From: Pelagovum sp. HNIBRBA483
GTDB lineage: Bacteria; Pseudomonadota; Alphaproteobacteria; Rhodobacterales; Rhodobacteraceae
Direction: 5' to 3'
Length of the DNA stretch: 64,000 nt
NCBI RefSeq assembly: GCF_040931995.1
Contig: NZ_CP162412.1
Span: 744,001 to 808,000, forward strand
The translations under genes and the position numbers were made by a program. Positions within the stretch are counted from its first letter, which is position 1. Every line of letters starts with the position of its first letter. Of this stretch, positions 61,362 to 64,000 are shown in pieces. Below the pieces are notes generated by a model. The model was not told the origin of the DNA. It saw only the letters and a list, made by a program, of their open reading frames with translations, and made no database searches.

Positions 61362-62921
61362 TCAGTTTGCGTCGGTGTAGCGAATCTCTTTCGTATCCTC
61401 CCCCGGCGCGGAACGTTCGCGGCGAATGATGAGACGGTTGAGCGCGTTCAGGTAGGCTTTGACGCTGGCCACAACGGTGTCAGTGTCAGCCGACTGGCCC
61501 GTCGCAATGCGGCCGTCCTCTTCGAGCCGGACGGACACGGTGGCCTGAGCATCGGTGCCTTCGGTGACGGCATGCACTTGGTAGAGCTGCAAGCGTGCCT
61601 GATGGGCGAAAAGCGCTTTCACGGCGTTGAAGGCCGAGTCCACTGGGCCGTCACCTGTGGCGGTGATGTTCGCCTCGGTGCCATCGATGATCAAGGTCAT
61701 GTCCGCCGTGGCGGGGCCGCCGGTACCGCAGACGACTTTCAGCTCTTGCAAGCGGAGGTGATCTTCGATCGTATCGGACTGACGGACCAACGCCAGAACG
61801 TCCTCGTCGAAGACTTCCTTTTTGCGATCAGCCAGATCTTTAAAGCGGACGAAGATGTCATTGAGCTGGTTGTCGGCCAGTTCATATCCCAAGTCTTTCA
61901 GCTTTGCCCGCAGCGCTGCGCGGCCGGAGTGCTTGCCTAAGGGCAGGCTGGAGGCCGAGAGGCCGATGTCTGCTGGGCGCATGATCTCGAAGGTTTCGGC
62001 GTTCTTCAGCATGCCGTCCTGATGGATGCCGCTTTCGTGGGCAAAAGCATTCTTGCCGACAATCGCCTTGTTAAACTGGACGGGGAAGCCCGAAACAGTA
62101 GCGACGCGACGGGAGATGTGCATGATCTTCGTGGTGTCGATCTGCGTCTCGAAAGGCATGATGTCGCCGCGCACCTTGAGGGCCATGACGACCTCTTCCA
62201 GAGCGGTGTTGCCGGCACGCTCGCCGAGGCCGTTGATAGTACATTCGATCTGGCGTGCGCCACCTTCAACAGCGGCCAGAGCATTGGCCGTGGCCATGCC
62301 GAGATCGTTGTGGCAGTGGGTGGCGAAGATCACGTCATCGGCACCCGGAACCTCGGCAATCAGGCGCTCGATCAGCCTCGCGCTTTCGCGCGGCGCTGTG
62401 TAGCCAACCGTGTCAGGGATATTGATCGTGGTAGCACCTGCCTTAATCGCAATCTCGACGACGCGGGCGAGGTAATCCCATTCGGTGCGGGTGGCATCCA
62501 TTGGCGACCACTGGACGTTATCACAGAGGTTACGCGCGTGGGTGACGGTGTCGTGAATGCGCTCGGCCATCTCATCCATCGTCATGTTCGGGATTGCGCG
62601 GTGCAGTGGCGACGTGCCGATAAACGTATGAATTCGTGGCGATTTCGCGTTTTTTACAGCCTCCCAGCAGCGGTCGATGTCCTTGTAGTTTGCGCGAGCG
62701 AGGCCACAGATCGTTGAGGTCTTTGCCAGCTTCGCAATCTCGGACACGGCGCGGAAGTCGCCCTCGGAGGCGATGGGGAAACCGGCTTCAATAATATCGA
62801 CGCCCATTTCATCGAGCAGCTGGGCGATTTCCAGCTTTTCTTCGTGGGTCATCGTGGCGCCGGGGGATTGCTCACCGTCGCGCAGGGTTGTGTCGAAGAT
62901 CAACACGCGGTCTTTGGTCAT
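61362..62921 (-). CDS. leuA: 2-isopropylmalate synthase
   Basis: The 519-aa first enzyme of leucine biosynthesis condenses acetyl-CoA and 2-oxoisovalerate. The TIM barrel has the DTTLRDGEQSPGATMT metal/substrate motif and THCHNDLGMATANALAAVEGGARQIECTINGLGERAGNTAL. The C-terminal regulatory domain (about 390-510) binds leucine for feedback inhibition. Monocistronic, with a terminator after it and a Leu-rich leader peptide with alternative hairpins before it. Confidence 0.97.
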   Translation of the reverse strand: MTKDRVLIFDTTLRDGEQSPGATMTHEEKLEIAQLLDEMGVDIIEAGFPIASEGDFRAVSEIAKLAKTSTICGLARANYKDIDRCWEAVKNAKSPRIHTFIGTSPLHRAIPNMTMDEMAERIHDTVTHARNLCDNVQWSPMDATRTEWDYLARVVEIAIKAGATTINIPDTVGYTAPRESARLIERLIAEVPGADDVIFATHCHNDLGMATANALAAVEGGARQIECTINGLGERAGNTALEEVVMALKVRGDIMPFETQIDTTKIMHISRRVATVSGFPVQFNKAIVGKNAFAHESGIHQDGMLKNAETFEIMRPADIGLSASSLPLGKHSGRAALRAKLKDLGYELADNQLNDIFVRFKDLADRKKEVFDEDVLALVRQSDTIEDHLRLQELKVVCGTGGPATADMTLIIDGTEANITATGDGPVDSAFNAVKALFAHQARLQLYQVHAVTEGTDAQATVSVRLEEDGRIATGQSADTDTVVASVKAYLNALNRLIIRRERSAPGEDTKEIRYTDAN

Positions 62922-62949
62922 GGGTCTGTTCCTTGTCTGTCCTTAGCTT

Positions 62950-63002
62950 TGAAAATCCGGCGCTGGTTCCCCCTGAGCGGTCGCGCCGAATGGCACGCTC
63001 AG
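62950..63002 (-). promoter_or_regulatory. attenuator hairpins upstream of leuA
   Basis: Two interleaved, mutually exclusive hairpins can form on the minus strand. CTGAGCG / CGCTCAG (63002-62996 with 62979-62973) begins at the leader-peptide stop codon and would act as antiterminator. CGGCGC / GCGCCG (62988-62983 with 62963-62958) is followed by GATTTTC and would act as terminator. A ribosome stalled on the Leu codons just upstream would shift the balance. The terminator stem is short for a strong terminator. Confidence 0.6.
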
Positions 63003-63082
63003 AGGCGGCTAAGGAGTAGGCTAAGGCCGAGCAGGCGCAGGCCGTTGCCGGCGCGGGAAATGATATGTGCCTGTCTCGTCAT
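62999..63082 (-). CDS. leuL: leucine leader peptide of leuA
   Basis: A 27-aa ORF beginning MTRQAHIISRAGNG and ending LRLLGLSLLLSRL, with eight Leu in the last thirteen residues. Its stop lies at the left arm of the antiterminator hairpin. It would sense charged tRNA-Leu by ribosome stalling. There is no Shine-Dalgarno; the TATAGT -10 element ends 8 nt before the ATG, so the transcript probably starts at or next to the ATG (leaderless translation). trpL leaders of some rhizobia behave this way. Confidence 0.78.
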   Translation of the reverse strand: MTRQAHIISRAGNGLRLLGLSLLLSRL

Positions 63083-63090
63083 GGGAGCGG

Positions 63091-63118
63091 ACTATATCGG
63101 CGTTTTCGGCCGTGAAAA
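63091..63118 (-). promoter_or_regulatory. promoter of the leuL-leuA transcript
   Basis: On the minus strand TTTTCA (63118-63113) and TATAGT (63096-63091) are 16 bp apart and resemble housekeeping -35 and -10 elements. The expected start point falls at 63082-63084, the ATG of the leader peptide. Confidence 0.6.
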
Positions 63119-63200
63119 GAGGAAATTAGCCGATTTATGCAATAAAATTCAGTCGCTGTGTGGGGTGGTCAGCAGTGGGAGGTGGATTAGATCGGGGCTT

Positions 63201-63866
63201 ATGGAACATGCATTGATCATTGGGGCATCCGGCGGGATCGGCGCGGCAGTGGCTGCGGCGTTGGAGGACGAGGGCGTGAATGTGCGGCGCGTGTCGCGGC
63301 GGGATGATGGGCTGGAGGTCACTGATCCGGCATCTGTGGCGCAGGTGATGGGCGCAATAGAAGGGGAATTTGACCTTATTTTTATAGCGATTGGTGTTTT
63401 GAGCGCTGATGGAGGTGCGCCGGAAAAGATGCTCTCCGCGATAACGGCGGATGCGATGGCGGGGGCGATGGCGGTGAACGCGATTGGGCCTGCGCTGATC
63501 CTCCAGCATGTGCCGCGCCTGTTGCGGCGGCGGGGGCCATCCGTTTGCGCGGTGCTGTCGGCGCGAGTGGGGTCGATCGGCGATAACCGTTTGGGAGGTT
63601 GGTATTCCTATCGGGCCAGCAAGGCGGCGCTGAACCAGATCGTGCATGGCGCGGCGATCGAGATCGGTCGCAAACGGAAGGAAGCGGCGGTCGTGGCGCT
63701 GCATCCGGGAACGGTGGCGACGCCGTTTACAGAGGACTATGCCGCGCGGCACAAGACCGTGCCACCGGAGGAGGCGGCGCGGAATTTGATCACTGTTATC
63801 AAGGGGCTAACCCCTGAGCAGAACGGCGGATTTTACGATTATGCCGGACGGGAGATCGTCTGGTGA
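63201..63866 (+). CDS. short-chain dehydrogenase (C-factor-like SDR)
   Basis: A 221-aa Rossmann-fold SDR. It has the N-terminal ALIIGASGGIGAAVAAAL cofactor loop, the IAIGVL segment in place of NNAG, catalytic Ser in SARVGSIG, and YSYRASKAAL with the Tyr-x-x-x-Lys pair. It ends PGTVATPFTEDYAARHKTVPPEEAARNL. This subgroup is often annotated C-factor; the substrate is unknown. ATG 63201 is chosen because the long upstream open frame crosses the leuA leader. The stop overlaps the next gene's GTG (GTGA), so it is co-translated with the cryptochrome gene. Confidence 0.85.
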   Translation: MEHALIIGASGGIGAAVAAALEDEGVNVRRVSRRDDGLEVTDPASVAQVMGAIEGEFDLIFIAIGVLSADGGAPEKMLSAITADAMAGAMAVNAIGPALILQHVPRLLRRRGPSVCAVLSARVGSIGDNRLGGWYSYRASKAALNQIVHGAAIEIGRKRKEAAVVALHPGTVATPFTEDYAARHKTVPPEEAARNLITVIKGLTPEQNGGFYDYAGREIVW

Positions 63867-64000
63867 CGCGGCTTGTCCTGATCCTTGGCGATCAGCTTTC
63901 ACCAAATATTAACGCTTTGCAGACCGCCGATCGCGCGGGGGATGTGATCGTGATGGCGGAGGTGATGGATGAGGCGGGGTATGTGCATCATCATCCGAAA
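63863..64000 (+). CDS. bacterial cryptochrome / photolyase-related protein (3' end outside window)
   Basis: Only the first 46 codons are visible. They read MTRLVLILGDQLSPNINALQ and MAEVMDEAGYVHHHPK, the typical start of the iron-sulfur bacterial cryptochrome / (6-4) photolyase family (CryB/PhrB). In that family an LVLGDQLS motif opens the antenna domain and a VMxEx...YVxHHKxK segment follows. It starts with GTG overlapping the SDR stop. DNA repair or light sensing cannot be told apart from this fragment. Confidence 0.75.
   Translation, partial: MTRLVLILGDQLSPNINALQTADRAGDVIVMAEVMDEAGYVHHHPK

Overview
The window reads as a chromosomal segment of a marine alphaproteobacterium of the Rhodobacteraceae (Roseobacter group). 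It is GC-rich, and the mdh-sucCD-sucAB-lpd / sdhCDAB block is interleaved with ethylmalonyl-CoA pathway genes as in Rhodobacter and its relatives. It also has a complete taurine dissimilation locus with soeABC and a MocR-type TauR. I do not try to name a genus. Gene density is high, and I see no insertion sequence, prophage, CRISPR array or disrupted gene.

Layout. 1-4.4 kb: accessory housekeeping genes (a LuxR-type protein cut by the left edge, azoreductase, tRNA-Ala(GGC), FYDLN acid protein, YgjP-like metallopeptidase, GntR regulator, homocysteine S-methyltransferase). 4.5-21.3 kb: central carbon. A long minus-strand operon runs sucC-sucD-(59-aa membrane ORF)-sucA-sucB-(two small membrane genes)-lpd, with mdh upstream. 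On the plus strand follow a TauE/SafE carrier, malyl-CoA thioesterase, mesaconyl-CoA hydratase and sdhCDA-lipoprotein-sdhB. The sucC and sdhC operons share the same twin palindrome (two TGTGATCACA boxes, 21 bp apart). 21.3-26.3 kb: a GlxA/AraC regulator divergent from an acyl-CoA dehydrogenase / acyl-CoA ligase / CaiD-like hydratase operon, probably for gamma-butyrobetaine or crotonobetaine.

26.3-41.3 kb: taurine catabolism. TauABC imports taurine, Tpa transaminates it to sulfoacetaldehyde, and Xsc cleaves that to acetyl phosphate and sulfite. Pta makes acetyl-CoA, and the membrane-bound SoeABC oxidises the sulfite. TauR and repeated CTGGNCYTA boxes sit at the promoters. A possible 39-aa Cys-containing ORF fills the soeA-soeB gap and overlaps both neighbours by ATGA, but it runs through an 11-bp tandem repeat. 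41.6-45.7 kb: a signalling unit consisting of a hybrid histidine kinase with Hpt domain, a secreted Cys-less protein resembling the molybdopterin-binding domain of sulfite oxidases, and a divergent LuxR-type response regulator.

45.8-59.6 kb: a flagellar rod/hook cluster flgBCDEFGHIJKL plus a lytic transglycosylase. It has two sigma-54 type promoters, a giant FlgK (about 1368 aa) and a muramidase-less FlgJ, and so resembles the Fla1 set of R. sphaeroides. Divergent from flgB lies an unusual acidic protein with six short repeats. 59.6-64 kb: a ManC/AlgA-like protein whose nucleotidyltransferase motifs are degraded, leuA with a Leu-rich, apparently leaderless attenuator peptide, an SDR, and the start of a bacterial cryptochrome/photolyase at the right edge.
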